A stretch of DNA of 64,000 bases from Tolypothrix bouteillei VB521301 (GCF_000760695.4 NZ_JHEG04000001.1:9430341-9494340); one strand, 5' to 3'. Positions 27,012 to 36,527 are shown, numbered from the stretch's first letter. Notes: generated from the letters alone by a model not told the origin. Numbers and translations are program-made.

Positions 27012-27520
27012 CCAAGCTCGTGAAAGTGGTAGGTAACAGCTCCTGTAATGGGGTCGTTATCTACTGCTACATAACCAGATTTCAGCATTTCCTTGAGCGT
27101 TGCTTCCACTTCCGTAAAGCCAGCCCCCGTTTCCATGACTCCTTGAGTCACAGTGAGTCTGCCATTTCTTTTTTCCGCCACTTTCAGCAGTTGTATCATC
27201 AGTTTTTCTTGAGGCGATTTGTAAACTTGAGTTGTTGCAGGCGGTTGATTTAAAGGTACGCCAAAGGGAGACACCCCTGCTTTTAGCCTGAGTTTCATTT
27301 CGTGCTCGTTAACCATGTTAGGGATGAGAAACAAATCAACAACTTGTCCGACCCCCAGCAAACCAAAAGTACACATCCATAACATACCTGTTCCGACCTT
27401 GCCGTTGTATAAACGGTGCAACCCACTAAGCAGACCAAAAAATCCAATTACATTTAAGATGTAAGAGACAAGAAGACGATCTTGATGTTCTTTGTTTGTG
27501 TTATTAGTTTCCGCATTCAT
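27008..27520 (-). CDS. TM2-domain membrane protein
   Basis: About 170 residues from MNAETNNTNKEHQDR. A TM2 domain (about residues 15-75) has two membrane helices joined by a short loop (YILNVIGFFGLLSGLHRLYN, then GMLWMCTFGLLGVGQVVDLF). The C-terminal soluble half (VAEKRNGRLTVTQGVMETG) resembles a small winged-helix fold. The frame extends to a Met at 27586, but the start at 27520 is preferred because the extension is Ser/Lys-rich and unlike a family N-terminus. Function unassigned. Confidence 0.7.
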   Translation of the reverse strand: MNAETNNTNKEHQDRLLVSYILNVIGFFGLLSGLHRLYNGKVGTGMLWMCTFGLLGVGQVVDLFLIPNMVNEHEMKLRLKAGVSPFGVPLNQPPATTQVYKSPQEKLMIQLLKVAEKRNGRLTVTQGVMETGAGFTEVEATLKEMLKSGYVAVDNDPITGAVTYHFHELG

Positions 27521-27586
27521 CCCGTGCCAACCCCTCAGATTCGTGCTTGTTTTTCCAGACGGCTTTCCCATACTGTTTTGTTTCAA

Positions 27587-28081
27587 ACCATGGTAGGTAG
27601 CGATTCAAAAATCATGCATTCAAAAAATCAGTAAGAGAAATTTCATAAGTGTGACATTTTATATAGAGAAATTTAGTTCAATTTTTACAGACCTCTTTTT
27701 CTCCGTGCAACTTTACAGTTCATTATAAAGATTCATAATTCTAATAACATTCCCATAAACAACACAAACACGATTTGTTCATCAGTCCTAAATGATTTAC
27801 AAACACCTGTTCCTTGTCTCCCCTGTCCCCCTTGTGCGGCTCTTAAATAGGATTTTATATCTCTAGGATAGTTCGGAAAAATGCAATTGCACTTCACCCA
27901 CTAGGATCGTTAGTTGAAGTATTGTTGCAAGTCTTAACGTTTTAGGCGTCTGTTATTACCCCTAGCCTTGGTAGACTGAACTATACAAATAAAATACTGT
28001 CTTCTGTCAATGTTCGCGAGCGCATTGCTTATGGCTTTGACGGAAACCACGGAATAATAAGACATTCATGGCAATCAGGAC
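27587..28081. other. Upstream region of acsF
   Basis: About 0.5 kb without a gene; AT-rich near 27650-27780 with a short CCCTGTCCCCCTTG repeat near 27820. It should hold the divergent promoters of the TM2 gene and acsF. No riboswitch recognised. Confidence 0.5.
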
Positions 28082-29158
28082 ATGGTAGATTCCCTAAAAA
28101 AACCAGGCTTTGAAGAAATACGGCCAGGGATTAAAGTCCCAGCGAAGGAAACCCTGCTGACACCCCGATTCTACACAACTGACTTCGATGAGATGGCACG
28201 GATGGACATTTCCGTCAACGAAGATGAGTTGCAAGCCATCCTAGAAGAGTTTCGTGCGGACTACAACCGCCATCACTTTGTTCGGGATTCCGAGTTTGAA
28301 CAATCCTGGGATCGTATTGATGGGGAAACTCGTCGGTTGTTCGTTGAATTTTTGGAACGTTCCTGTACGGCAGAATTTTCCGGATTTTTGTTGTACAAAG
28401 AACTCGGTCGTCGTTTAAAGGATAAAAGCCCCGTTCTAGCAGAGTGCTTTAATCTCATGTCTCGGGATGAAGCACGTCACGCTGGGTTCCTTAACAAAGC
28501 ACTCTCAGATTTTAATCTGTCGCTAGATTTAGGGTTTTTAACAAAGAGCCGCAAGTACACTTTCTTTAAACCAAAATTTATCTTCTACGCAACCTATCTT
28601 TCAGAAAAGATTGGTTATTGGCGGTATATCACTATTTACCGCCACTTAGAAGCACACCCAGAAGACCGGATTTATCCAATTTTCCGTTGGTTCGAGAACT
28701 GGTGTCAGGATGAAAATCGCCACGGTGATTTCTTTGATGCCATTATGAAATCTCAGCCACAAATGCTGAACGATTGGAAAGCACGGTTGTGGTGTCGGTT
28801 CTTCCTGCTGTCAGTCTTTGCCACTATGTATCTCAATGACGTGCAACGCAAAGACTTTTATGCCTCAATTGGTTTAGATGCACGGGAATATGATAAGTAC
28901 GTCATTGAAAAAACCAATGAAACAGCAGGGCGAGTCTTCCCCGTTATGCTAGATATTGAGCGTCCGGAGTTCTACGAGCGTTTGGAAGTTTGTGTCAAGA
29001 ACAACGAGAAGTTGACTGCGATCGCGAACTCCAATACTCCAAAATTCCTGCAATTCTTCCAGAAGCTACCCTACTACATCTCCAATGCTTGGCAAGTAGT
29101 GCAGTTGTACTTCATCAAACCAATTGATGCTGAAGCAACTCGATATGTTGTGCGGTAG
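28082..29158 (+). CDS. acsF: Mg-protoporphyrin IX monomethyl ester oxidative cyclase
   Basis: A 358-residue di-iron enzyme of aerobic chlorophyll synthesis that builds the isocyclic ring to give protochlorophyllide. The two carboxylate-bridged iron motifs are intact: EARH in [10 protein letters not shown] and ENRH in [11 protein letters not shown]. It acts at the thylakoid or plasma membrane with a small partner (Ycf54 in cyanobacteria). Length and N-terminus fit the family. Cyanobacteria often have two paralogues, one for low oxygen; the sequence alone does not tell which this is. A long palindromic terminator follows. Confidence 0.96.
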   Translation: MVDSLKKPGFEEIRPGIKVPAKETLLTPRFYTTDFDEMARMDISVNEDELQAILEEFRADYNRHHFVRDSEFEQSWDRIDGETRRLFVEFLERSCTAEFSGFLLYKELGRRLKDKSPVLAECFNLMSRDEARHAGFLNKALSDFNLSLDLGFLTKSRKYTFFKPKFIFYATYLSEKIGYWRYITIYRHLEAHPEDRIYPIFRWFENWCQDENRHGDFFDAIMKSQPQMLNDWKARLWCRFFLLSVFATMYLNDVQRKDFYASIGLDAREYDKYVIEKTNETAGRVFPVMLDIERPEFYERLEVCVKNNEKLTAIANSNTPKFLQFFQKLPYYISNAWQVVQLYFIKPIDAEATRYVVR

Positions 29159-29167
29159 ATACAGTCC

Positions 29168-29209
29168 ATAAAATAGAGAGACGTTATATATAACGTCTCT
29201 CTATTTTAT
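29168..29209. terminator. 42-bp perfect palindrome, acsF terminator
   Basis: The stretch is its own reverse complement over all 42 bp, centred at 29188/29189; the core arms read AGAGAGACGTTATA/TATAACGTCTCTCT. It starts 10 bp after the acsF stop and ends in CTATTTTATTT, so it fits an intrinsic terminator working in either direction. Confidence 0.8.
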
Positions 29210-29260
29210 TTATGCTATCAATAGATTCTAGAGAATTTTTCTGTTGAATTGGGCAATTGT

Positions 29261-29416
29261 TTAATTAGAAAACGGTTTCCTATTTTTCCTGTCGCGATGC
29301 ATTTTTCTGGCTTCTGATTTTTCTTTTGCCTTGCTCAAACCAACCGCTACAAGATAGGTCATTTCTGCTGCCATTTGATACGCTGAGTGAATATTGGCTT
29401 TTTCTTGCTCGCTCAT
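29261..29416 (-). CDS. Small hypothetical protein
   Basis: 51 residues from MSEQEKANIHSAYQ. A GAGG ribosome-binding site 7 bp before the ATG supports this start over the longer open frame reaching 29575. Helical, with a very basic tail (KEKSEARKMHRDRKNRKP). Converges on acsF. No function recognised. Confidence 0.5.
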   Translation of the reverse strand: MSEQEKANIHSAYQMAAEMTYLVAVGLSKAKEKSEARKMHRDRKNRKPFSN

Positions 29417-29575
29417 GAGAACCTCGCAAAGATTAGGGAAATCCGGGACGACTAATTCAGAAACAAAGATGATACTTAAGATTTGCAGTCCGAATTCCTT
29501 GTTATTCGTTCGTCTTTCGTTACAAAATAAGAATATAGTGAAGAGAGATTGCCAGACTTCATCCAATTGGGTCAC

Positions 29576-30048
29576 CCGATCGGGTGATAGAGAGCAATTA
29601 TAAAATATTAATTAGGTTTAAAGCCTAAGGCGTAGGAACTGCTTGCAATTTTGCAGCAAAACCCTCAAGAGAATCCTCAGACCTTGATAAAAAACTAAAA
29701 GCACCCAGAGAAAACTCTGAGTGCGAAAGCTTGAGGTTGAATCTCGTGATGTTTTTACTTTAATTTATTCATTAGACTTTGACGGTTAGAAAATGTCATA
29801 AAAAGTCTTTTGTTTTTCTAAAAATTTTTACTCAAAAAATAAGTTTAAGTCAGACTTTTTCATACCAAAATCTTAAATTTCAAATCCAAAATAGTCTTAT
29901 CTTTAAGTTTTGTGAAAAAATAGCGGATTTGCCTGAAAATATATGCAACCTATTAAGGGAGTTTGCAAAAAGTCATTTTAATTACCAGTAATTAATTAAC
30001 GTGTAGCAAAATTGTTATTCGGTCACTGCTGTTTCTTTGACAAACGGA
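29576..30048. other. Intergenic region with a possible small-RNA gene
   Basis: Very AT-rich DNA before the haemagglutinin gene. It contains a minus-strand terminator-like hairpin at 29689-29724 with no minus-strand protein gene in front of it. A 70-residue plus ORF at 29779-29991 has no support as a gene. Confidence 0.5.
29689..29724 (-). terminator. Orphan intrinsic terminator
   Basis: On the minus strand GCACTCAGAG, loop TTTT, CTCTGGGTGC (one G-U pair) is followed by TTTTAGTTTTTT. The plus strand has no T-run after the stem. The nearest minus-strand gene upstream is about 3.2 kb away, so it would end an unannotated transcript. Confidence 0.65.
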
Positions 30049-32871
30049 ATGTCCAAAAAAAGTAAGCATAACCTGTTTTTGAGCCTTTTTACAAAAGTGG
30101 GGACACTAGGCTTGTGTACGTACTCATTCGGTACAAATTATGCTATTGCTCAAGAACTCAAGCTAGTGCCAGACAACACCTTAGGTACTGAAAGTTCTAC
30201 AGTTACGGAAATAGACTCCCAAACCTATAAAATTGAGGGTGGAGCAACTCGCGGAGTTAACCTATTTCACAGCTTTTCACAATTTCATGTTGGTGAAGGA
30301 CAACAAGTCTACTTCGCCAACCCATCCGGTATTGAGAACATTTTGAGCCGAGTTACGGGAATTGACCCTTCCAAAATTTTTGGGAAGCTTGGTGTTGAGG
30401 GTAATGCCAATTTGTTTTTGATGAACCCTAACGGAATTATTTTTGGGAAAAATGCCAGCTTAGATGTGAGAGGTTCATTTGTTGCAACAACAGCTAATGC
30501 CATTGAGTTTGGCGATCGCGGTTTTTTCAGTGCTTCAAATCCCAATACTCCCCCGTTACTGACCATCAATCCATCAGCCTTTCTATTCAATCAAATAAAT
30601 CCTAAACCAATAGTTGTCGATCGCTCCGTCGGACCGATCCCAGTCACAATTTCCTCTCAGGACATTTCCTCTCAGGACATTTCCTCTCAGGACGCTCCTG
30701 AATTAATTACAATATTTTCTGCAATTGCACCACTCTCATCAACCGATCCATTAGATTTTTCTCCAGTAACAACACCAGAAGTACTGAGAGAAGTACCACC
30801 TGTAGCCGAACAACCCGTTGCACCGCCACCCGTTGCACCACCCATCGTACCACTACCAAAAAGACCTGAATCAAATTCAACTGGTTTGCGTGTTGGAGAC
30901 GGTAAGAGTTTGTTATTCGTTGCTGGAAGTATTATTCTCGATGGTGGCTCTCTCAGCGCTCCTGGTGGAAGAGTGGAGTTGGGAGGATTGGCAGAAGCAG
31001 GAACGGTGGGGTTAAACATGAGCGGCGACCAGCTCAGTTTAAGTTTTCCAAAAAGTGTTGCCCTAGCTAATGTATCTCTCAGCAATTTCTCGGCTATAGA
31101 TGTACGTGCATCCAATGGGGGTAGTATTGCCATCAACGCTCACTCCCTAAAAATATCAGATAGCCGTCTCAATGCTGGTATCGGGCAAGGGCTGGGGACA
31201 AACAGCAGCAAAGCGGGGGATATTGTACTTAATGCTACAGGTGATACTGAGATGTCTAGAAGTTCCGTCTCCAATGCAGTGGAATCTGAAGCAGTTGGTA
31301 ATAGTGGTAGTATTCTCATCAAAGCAAGATCCTTAAGCCTCAGCAATAATACTGAAGTCGTTGCCAGTACATTTGGACAAGGAAATGCAGGAAATATCTA
31401 TATTTGGGTAGATGACTTCATCTCGATTGTTAATTCAAACAAAGAATTTCCAGATGTGCCTTTTTCCTTTATGGAAGACGATTCTTCAGCACCCACTGAA
31501 GTTGCGATCGCAAGACTTGACAGTAGTACTGGTCTCTTTAGCACGGTAGAAAAGGGCGCTGTTGGTAATGCAGGTGATATTGAAATTTATTCGCGCACTC
31601 TTTCTTTGTCTGATGGAGCGGAAATTCAATCTCTCACCCGTGGAAATGGCAAAGCAGGAAATATTCGCGTTAATGCTTCAGAATCCGTAAATCTTTCTGG
31701 TTTTTCTCCAAAAGGATTTTCCAGTGGGTTGATAAGTTCCACCGAGCAAGGCGCAACCGACTCGGGAGGTGATGTTACTGTAACTACTGGCACCTTACGC
31801 ATATCTAATGGAGCAGTTCTGAGTGCTAGAACGAGAAGTGGCAAAAATGGCGGTAATATCACTGTTAACACCAACACTCTTCAGTTAACAGACGGCGGAC
31901 AAATTTTAACTAGTAGTTTTAGTAGTGGCAGTGCAGGTAACATAACTGTTAATGCCACCGATAGCGTCCATATCTCTGGAAGCGATGGCACTTTCAGTGC
32001 TCGACGCGAACAATTTGGTGGTGAGACAGTTGATAATGATGGCTCTAATAGCGGATTATTTGCTCGTGTGCGAGGCGATGAAACTGCCAATGCAGGCAAA
32101 ATTGAAGTGAATGCTCGCTCTATCGAGCTTAACAATCAAGGCACTATTTCAACAGAAACAACCTCAGGCGAAGGTGGAAATATCAAACTCACAGCCAGAA
32201 GTATTTTATTACGTAATAGCAGCATAACTGCTACTGCAGGAACTGCTCAAGCTGAGGGGAATGGAGGCAATATCAATATTGACTCGGAGATATTAGTCTC
32301 TTTAGAGAACAGTTACATTACAGCTAATGCAGCTAAAGGGAGAGGAGGTAACATAACCATCAATACTCGGGGAATTTTGCTATCTCCTGATAGTGATATT
32401 ACTGCCAGTTCTGAATTTGGCATAGATGGTGTTGTTGAAATTAACACTCCAGACATCGATCCCAATCGCGGGTTAACCAAACTACCACAAGCACCACCAA
32501 CGGATACTCAAGTAGCCCAAGCTTGTCAGGATGATACAGATACACAACAGAGTGAATTTGTGATTACAGGACGTGGAGGAATTGCACCCAGCCCTTACCA
32601 AATGTTAGCAGCTGATAATGTGCAGGTGGGGTGGGTATCACTTTCAAACCCGGAGATAAATGTACTTTCTACTCAAAAACCAAGAAATACGCATCAATTG
32701 AAAATTCAAAATTCAAAATTCAAAAGTGAAAATGTCTCCCTGTCTCCCAGTCAAATTGTCGAAGCTCAAGGATGGGTTGTGGATAAGAATGGTGAAGTCA
32801 CTCTCATTGCTCAACCACCCAAGGTAAATCCTCACAGTCCATGGCAAAACACTGCTTCGTGTCACTCGTAA
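30049..32871 (+). CDS. Filamentous-haemagglutinin-type exoprotein (two-partner secretion)
   Basis: About 940 residues. A signal peptide (KKSKHNLFLSLFTKVG...YAIAQE) is followed by a TPS secretion domain with the FHA hallmarks VFxxNPSGI, FLMNPNGIIFG and DVRGSFVATTANAI. The body is Ser/Gly/Asn-rich, with repeated GNAGNI-, GGNITVN- and LSDGAEIQS-like units that predict a right-handed beta-helix. A Pro-rich linker (PPVAPPIVPLPKRP) and a 15-bp tandem repeat encoding ISSQD sit between them. It should be exported through an outer-membrane TpsB/FhaC pore, but none is in the window. The ATG at 30049 is chosen; a TTG at 30037 is in frame. Confidence 0.9.
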   Translation: MSKKSKHNLFLSLFTKVGTLGLCTYSFGTNYAIAQELKLVPDNTLGTESSTVTEIDSQTYKIEGGATRGVNLFHSFSQFHVGEGQQVYFANPSGIENILSRVTGIDPSKIFGKLGVEGNANLFLMNPNGIIFGKNASLDVRGSFVATTANAIEFGDRGFFSASNPNTPPLLTINPSAFLFNQINPKPIVVDRSVGPIPVTISSQDISSQDISSQDAPELITIFSAIAPLSSTDPLDFSPVTTPEVLREVPPVAEQPVAPPPVAPPIVPLPKRPESNSTGLRVGDGKSLLFVAGSIILDGGSLSAPGGRVELGGLAEAGTVGLNMSGDQLSLSFPKSVALANVSLSNFSAIDVRASNGGSIAINAHSLKISDSRLNAGIGQGLGTNSSKAGDIVLNATGDTEMSRSSVSNAVESEAVGNSGSILIKARSLSLSNNTEVVASTFGQGNAGNIYIWVDDFISIVNSNKEFPDVPFSFMEDDSSAPTEVAIARLDSSTGLFSTVEKGAVGNAGDIEIYSRTLSLSDGAEIQSLTRGNGKAGNIRVNASESVNLSGFSPKGFSSGLISSTEQGATDSGGDVTVTTGTLRISNGAVLSARTRSGKNGGNITVNTNTLQLTDGGQILTSSFSSGSAGNITVNATDSVHISGSDGTFSARREQFGGETVDNDGSNSGLFARVRGDETANAGKIEVNARSIELNNQGTISTETTSGEGGNIKLTARSILLRNSSITATAGTAQAEGNGGNINIDSEILVSLENSYITANAAKGRGGNITINTRGILLSPDSDITASSEFGIDGVVEINTPDIDPNRGLTKLPQAPPTDTQVAQACQDDTDTQQSEFVITGRGGIAPSPYQMLAADNVQVGWVSLSNPEINVLSTQKPRNTHQLKIQNSKFKSENVSLSPSQIVEAQGWVVDKNGEVTLIAQPPKVNPHSPWQNTASCHS
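30649..30693 (+). repeat. 15-bp tandem repeat x3 in the exoprotein gene
   Basis: Three copies of ATTTCCTCTCAGGAC, the last diverging at its end, encode the pentapeptide ISSQD in tandem. In-frame expansion or contraction would vary linker length. Confidence 0.9.
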
Positions 32872-32931
32872 AAGCCGTTTCTTTGCTTCTGTTTGCCTTG
32901 TGTCTCCTCTGTTTGTCCAGCCAGTTGGGAA

Positions 32932-33657
32932 TTACCATCTTAAATACTGCTGAGGGTGCAACAACTCATCCAACCAATTTTCAACTTGCAAGCGCAAGCG
33001 GAAGCTCGGTTCTCCTTTTTTGGAACCATAAGAAGGTAGGTAAGTTAAAGCACGACGGTAATCAGCGATCGCACAATTCCAATCGCCCCAGAGATGATAT
33101 GTTCTGCCTCTCTCTGCTATGATGTGTCCCTCTAAGTCACCAAAAAGTAGAGCCGCCTCAAAATCTTCTATTGCTTCCTCATATTGCCCCAAGTCTCGGA
33201 AAGTAATACCTCGGTTAATCCATGCTCTCACGTGACCCGGATTCAAATCCAACGCCCGGTCGTAATCTTCGAGTGCTGCTTCTAATTTTCCGGTAGCAGC
33301 ATAATAATTGGCTCGGTTATTGTAAGCGCTTACCAATTTAGGATTGAGTTCTAGAGCTGTATTGTAATCACAAAGAGCTTTTTCCGTTTCACCGCTTTGA
33401 TAATAAATCAGCCCTCTGTTGTTGTAATCTACAGCATTGAGGGGATGGCGAGCAATCAATTGATTCAACAACTCAATTGCTGCGACGTACTGTCCTTGTT
33501 GAGCCATTGTCAGAGCACGAGAGCGCAAGTAGCTATCTCCTACAGAGGATTCGTCTCTACCGTTAGCCTCTTGCTCTCGCGATGCATTTCTATTTAGTGC
33601 AAATGGGTGGAGGTGATTTTGCTGGTCACCAGAAGCTAAAAATGAGTGACTGTTCAT
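32932..33657 (-). CDS. TPR-repeat protein
   Basis: 241 residues. After a polar N-terminus of about 45 residues come about five tetratricopeptide repeats of 34 residues (ALTMAQQGQYVAAIELLNQL, then AVDYNNRGLIYYQSGETEKA and so on) up to about residue 215. No signal peptide or membrane segment. TPR solenoids bind partner proteins; the partner is unknown. It converges on the exoprotein gene. Confidence 0.82.
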   Translation of the reverse strand: MNSHSFLASGDQQNHLHPFALNRNASREQEANGRDESSVGDSYLRSRALTMAQQGQYVAAIELLNQLIARHPLNAVDYNNRGLIYYQSGETEKALCDYNTALELNPKLVSAYNNRANYYAATGKLEAALEDYDRALDLNPGHVRAWINRGITFRDLGQYEEAIEDFEAALLFGDLEGHIIAERGRTYHLWGDWNCAIADYRRALTYLPSYGSKKGEPSFRLRLQVENWLDELLHPQQYLRW

Positions 33658-34280
33658 AGTTTCCTGCCTGAGCTGCTTGCTCGTGTGAGATCAACTTATA
33701 GGTTTCACCGTGCTTGTGGTTTTGCCCCTGTGTCACTTGTTAAGGTGTCTGTAAGTACTTGGGCGCAAGCATCCAAGCCGGACTTGAGTTGTCCTAACAA
33801 GTGAGAATTTATGCTTAGAGGAGCCATATGGCTCTTGGGGTTCTTTACCAAATTGAGGCACCTTACATAATTGATGCTTCAATCTATTAATGGATACTTC
33901 ATCCCCAAGTTCAATTCCAGATACAGCAGTTATCAATCCCCTAGATTATTCAAGTAGAGGGAGCTGCAACTTGATAAAATGACCAAAGGAGTTAGAGTTT
34001 AGGGATTAGGGTTAGAGCTTAAAGGTTGAAATTAACCAATCCCCAGTCCCCAGTCCCCGATTCCCAGTCCTCAGTTCCCCGTTTCCCAATTCCTTTCTTG
34101 TAGTGCAAGTGCTTTGATAGTACAGAGGTCTGACTTATAAAGAATGAGTAGGATTGCGGAAATTACTAAGGACTCATTAATCAGAACTCCGGGCTTTCAC
34201 ATAAAATTCGGTAGTTCTGCACCTGAAAAGCTTGAATTCAACCTTATTGTAGACTTTGTAAAGTTTTGAAAAAATTTGTT
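33658..34280. other. 0.6-kb intergenic region
   Basis: No convincing gene. Contains a 14-bp palindrome GAGCCATATGGCTC (33821-33834) and C-rich short repeats (CCCCAGTCC units) at about 34033-34090. It should include the divergent promoters of the TPR gene and the next gene. Confidence 0.5.
34033..34090. repeat. CCCCAGT-type short tandem repeat
   Basis: Degenerate 7- to 8-bp units of CCCCAGTC and CCCAATTC, similar to motifs near 20160 and 18590. Confidence 0.6.
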
Positions 34281-34745
34281 ATGACAACAGTAATTTCCTA
34301 TTCCAATGCACCTGACCTTACGGCGGATGACTATATTGTCATCGGTTTAGCAACCTGTTTTGTAAAAGAAGACGGAGAAGTGAATCAAGTCGATATTATA
34401 GAACCAATTCCCTCTGCTTCCCTAGAAACGCTCTTTAAAGGTACCAGTACCTCATATAAGCTTGCTTATGCTACCACTTTAGGTAGCTTAATGGACGGAG
34501 ATCATCTCAAAATTCCCTCTGAATTTCCGGAATCTGCCCAATTCGGTCATGATTTTATGGAACGGGCAATAGCAGCTGCTCGTACCTACAAGCGTCGCGA
34601 AGTAGCAAAAACTCTGATTCCTTTAGGTACAACCTATACCGATTTCAAATATTCTATTGAACGAAAAAGAGTATTAAATGTGACAAGGAATGTAACTAAA
34701 GAAGATAACATCAAACAACATCCCAACACCCATAAAGTCCTTTAA
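34281..34745 (+). CDS. Conserved-looking hypothetical protein
   Basis: 154 residues from MTTVISYSNAPDLTADDY. A compact, mostly soluble alpha/beta protein (YIVIGLATCFVKEDGEV) with a basic C-terminus; no catalytic motif recognised. A TTG at 34266 is in frame, but the ATG at 34281 is preferred. It has ordinary coding composition and is likely a real gene; function unknown. Confidence 0.6.
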   Translation: MTTVISYSNAPDLTADDYIVIGLATCFVKEDGEVNQVDIIEPIPSASLETLFKGTSTSYKLAYATTLGSLMDGDHLKIPSEFPESAQFGHDFMERAIAAARTYKRREVAKTLIPLGTTYTDFKYSIERKRVLNVTRNVTKEDNIKQHPNTHKVL

Positions 34746-34811
34746 GGAATTAACAGTTATCAGTTATCATTATTTACTGTTAACTGATAGCTGATAACTG
34801 ATAACTGATAA
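34746..34811. repeat. TAACTGATA-type short tandem repeat
   Basis: Repeats of AACTGATA and the inverted TATCAGTTA around a short centre, filling the gap between two plus-strand genes. Arms are complementary and could fold into a hairpin. Confidence 0.75.
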
Positions 34812-35369
34812 ATGCTAAAACTATATGGCGGGGCAATGAGCCGTGCATCCATTGTTCAATGGTATCTAGAGGAACTTGAAGTTCCCTACGAGTTCGTGAA
34901 GCTTGATTTGCAAGCGGGTGAACAACGCAAACCGGAATTTTTAGCAATTAACCCAATAGGAAAAGTTCCTGCAATTGTAGATGGTGACTTGCAACTATGG
35001 GAATCGGGAGCAATTTTGCTTTACCTTGCCCAGAAGTATGGAAAAGTTGCACTTTCACTAGAAGAAAATGCCCAAGTCGCACAATGGGTATTATTTTCTA
35101 ACGCTACATTAGCAACAGGCATTTTTACAGAAGCAAGCCGGGAAAAAGAAACGCCCCGGCTGCTAACTCCTCTTAATGAAATATTTGGACGGCAACCCTA
35201 CTTGCTAGGTGATGAATTTACTGTTGCTGATGTTGCCGTAGGGTCAATTCTATCCTATGTCTCCTTCATGTTAAAGCTAGATCTCAGCCCCTATCCAGCA
35301 GTCTTAAATTACATCAAAAAAATTTCTGAGCGTCCGGCATTTCAAAAGACCATCGGAGCGCGAGGTTAG
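34812..35369 (+). CDS. Glutathione S-transferase
   Basis: 185 residues with a thioredoxin-like N-terminal domain (MLKLYGGAMSRASIVQWYL; the cis-Pro loop is GKVPAIV, then WESGAILLYL) and an all-helical C-terminal domain carrying FTVADVAVGSIL. The catalytic Ser/Tyr is probably within SRAS. Expected to conjugate glutathione to electrophiles or detoxify peroxides in the cytoplasm. Slightly short for the family but both domains are present. Followed by a hairpin. Confidence 0.88.
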   Translation: MLKLYGGAMSRASIVQWYLEELEVPYEFVKLDLQAGEQRKPEFLAINPIGKVPAIVDGDLQLWESGAILLYLAQKYGKVALSLEENAQVAQWVLFSNATLATGIFTEASREKETPRLLTPLNEIFGRQPYLLGDEFTVADVAVGSILSYVSFMLKLDLSPYPAVLNYIKKISERPAFQKTIGARG

Positions 35370-35377
35370 TAGGAGCG

Positions 35378-35409
35378 AAACCCAACAAATAGATGATTGT
35401 GTTGGGTTT
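35378..35409 (+). terminator. Hairpin after the GST gene
   Basis: A perfect 10-bp stem AAACCCAACA/TGTTGGGTTT with a 12-nt loop, 9 bp after the stop. The GTTGGGTTTCGTTCC family of sequences also occurs at 22055-22078, so this may be a dispersed repeat serving as a terminator. Confidence 0.65.
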
Positions 35410-35444
35410 ATCTGATTGGGTTGGGTTGAGGAACGAAACCCAAT

Positions 35445-35936
35445 TTATCGGTAATTTGTAAATTGCAGAGCAACTGGGAAATCTTCTTGCCGCAACCTTT
35501 GAATCACAGCTTGTAAATCATCTTTACTTTTAGCCGTAACGCGTACAGCATCTCCTTGAATCGATGCTTGTATTTTTTTGAACTCATCCCGAATTAGCTT
35601 GGAAATTTGCTTGGCATTTTCCTGACTGATACCCTTTTTTAGGGTAATTTCTTGACGCACGCGATTACCACTAGCAGAGTCAACTCTGCCAAAATCAAAG
35701 ATTTTTTGTGAGAGGTTACGTTTAGCAGCTTTATCTCTCAATATGCCGTGTACTGCTTCCAATGTAAACTCACTATCAGTATTAACGGTAATCCTGTCTT
35801 CTCCTAATTCAACAGTTGTTTGAGTATCCTTAAGGTCGTAACGACCTTTAATCTCGCGCACAGTTTGATCGACTGCATTGACCAACTCTTGTCTGTCAAA
35901 GTCGCTAACGATATCAAAGGAAAAGGTAGAAGCCAT
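35445..35936 (-). CDS. yajQ: YajQ-family nucleotide-binding protein
   Basis: A 163-residue YajQ/UPF0234 protein, two ferredoxin-like domains, with the family N-terminus [16 protein letters not shown] and motifs RYDLKDTQT and [11 protein letters not shown]. Some homologues bind c-di-GMP or nucleic acid. Given the GGDEF-EAL protein in this window, c-di-GMP binding is plausible but not shown. Full length and intact. Confidence 0.93.
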   Translation of the reverse strand: MASTFSFDIVSDFDRQELVNAVDQTVREIKGRYDLKDTQTTVELGEDRITVNTDSEFTLEAVHGILRDKAAKRNLSQKIFDFGRVDSASGNRVRQEITLKKGISQENAKQISKLIRDEFKKIQASIQGDAVRVTAKSKDDLQAVIQRLRQEDFPVALQFTNYR

Positions 35937-35956
35937 AGGAAATTTTAAAATTGTTA

Positions 35957-36036
35957 TTAATTAATGGTTAGTGGTTAGTGGTTAGTAGTTAGTGGTTAAA
36001 AATTATTAACTAGCAACAACTAACAACTAACAACCA
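35957..36036. repeat. TTAGTGG heptamer repeats with complementary arm
   Basis: TTAGTGG-type heptamers (about 35964-35998) face CTAACAA-type heptamers (about 36018-36032), forming an imperfect inverted repeat in the gap before yajQ. Typical of the STRRs of filamentous cyanobacteria. Confidence 0.75.
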
Positions 36037-36040
36037 GCCA

Positions 36041-36439
36041 TTATTTGTGAGTTACTTCAATTATACTGAGGGCAATGAGAGTGGCAGAACCAAGAGCGCC
36101 AATAGCAAACATCAGCGATCGCAAAATGGGAACATTCAAAATATAAAAAGCTGAGTATAGCAATCTAGCTACAACAAAGGTGACTGCAGCTCCTGCTGCA
36201 ACGGGAGAATTTACGCCCGTTACGTATGCCATTAATGCTGCTGCCGTGAATATCATAAATGCTTCAAACGAGTTTTGGTGCGCCCAAGTTGCTCGTTGAG
36301 CGTAGGGTGGTAGTTTATCAAACATAGCGCGAGGAGCAGATATGTCATATCCAACTTGTACGCGACCATAACTGACCACTAAAAATGGCACGTAAATCAG
36401 AACGGCAGCCGCCGCAATAGAGTACAAAAAAATAGTCAT
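36041..36439 (-). CDS. MAPEG-family membrane protein
   Basis: 132 residues with four predicted membrane helices (about 2-24, 56-74, 78-98 and 106-126) and the MAPEG pattern (RATWAHQNSFEAFMIFTAAAL, here cited in part). MAPEG proteins are glutathione-dependent transferases or peroxidases; in bacteria the activity is usually untested. It is near a GST gene, though on the other strand. Confidence 0.87.
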   Translation of the reverse strand: MTIFLYSIAAAAVLIYVPFLVVSYGRVQVGYDISAPRAMFDKLPPYAQRATWAHQNSFEAFMIFTAAALMAYVTGVNSPVAAGAAVTFVVARLLYSAFYILNVPILRSLMFAIGALGSATLIALSIIEVTHK

Positions 36440-36527
36440 TTAGTTATCGGTCGTGAGTCATCAAGCGTTAGTCATGAGTCATCGGTCATTAGCCCAACAC
36501 AAAGGACAAAAGACAAATGACACATGA
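36440..36527. repeat. GAGTCAT/GTCATTAG short repeats
   Basis: Degenerate GAGTCAT, GGTCATT and GACACATGACTA units on both strands fill the gap between the MAPEG and Rossmann genes and can pair with each other. Confidence 0.6.

Noticed and set aside
29779..29991. 70-residue ORF before the exoprotein gene
   Set aside because: Lys/Phe-rich reading of AT-rich DNA, no ribosome-binding site or protein features.
33733..33936. 67-residue minus ORF in the TPR/hypothetical gap
   Set aside because: No start signal, no family resemblance; overlaps a palindrome.
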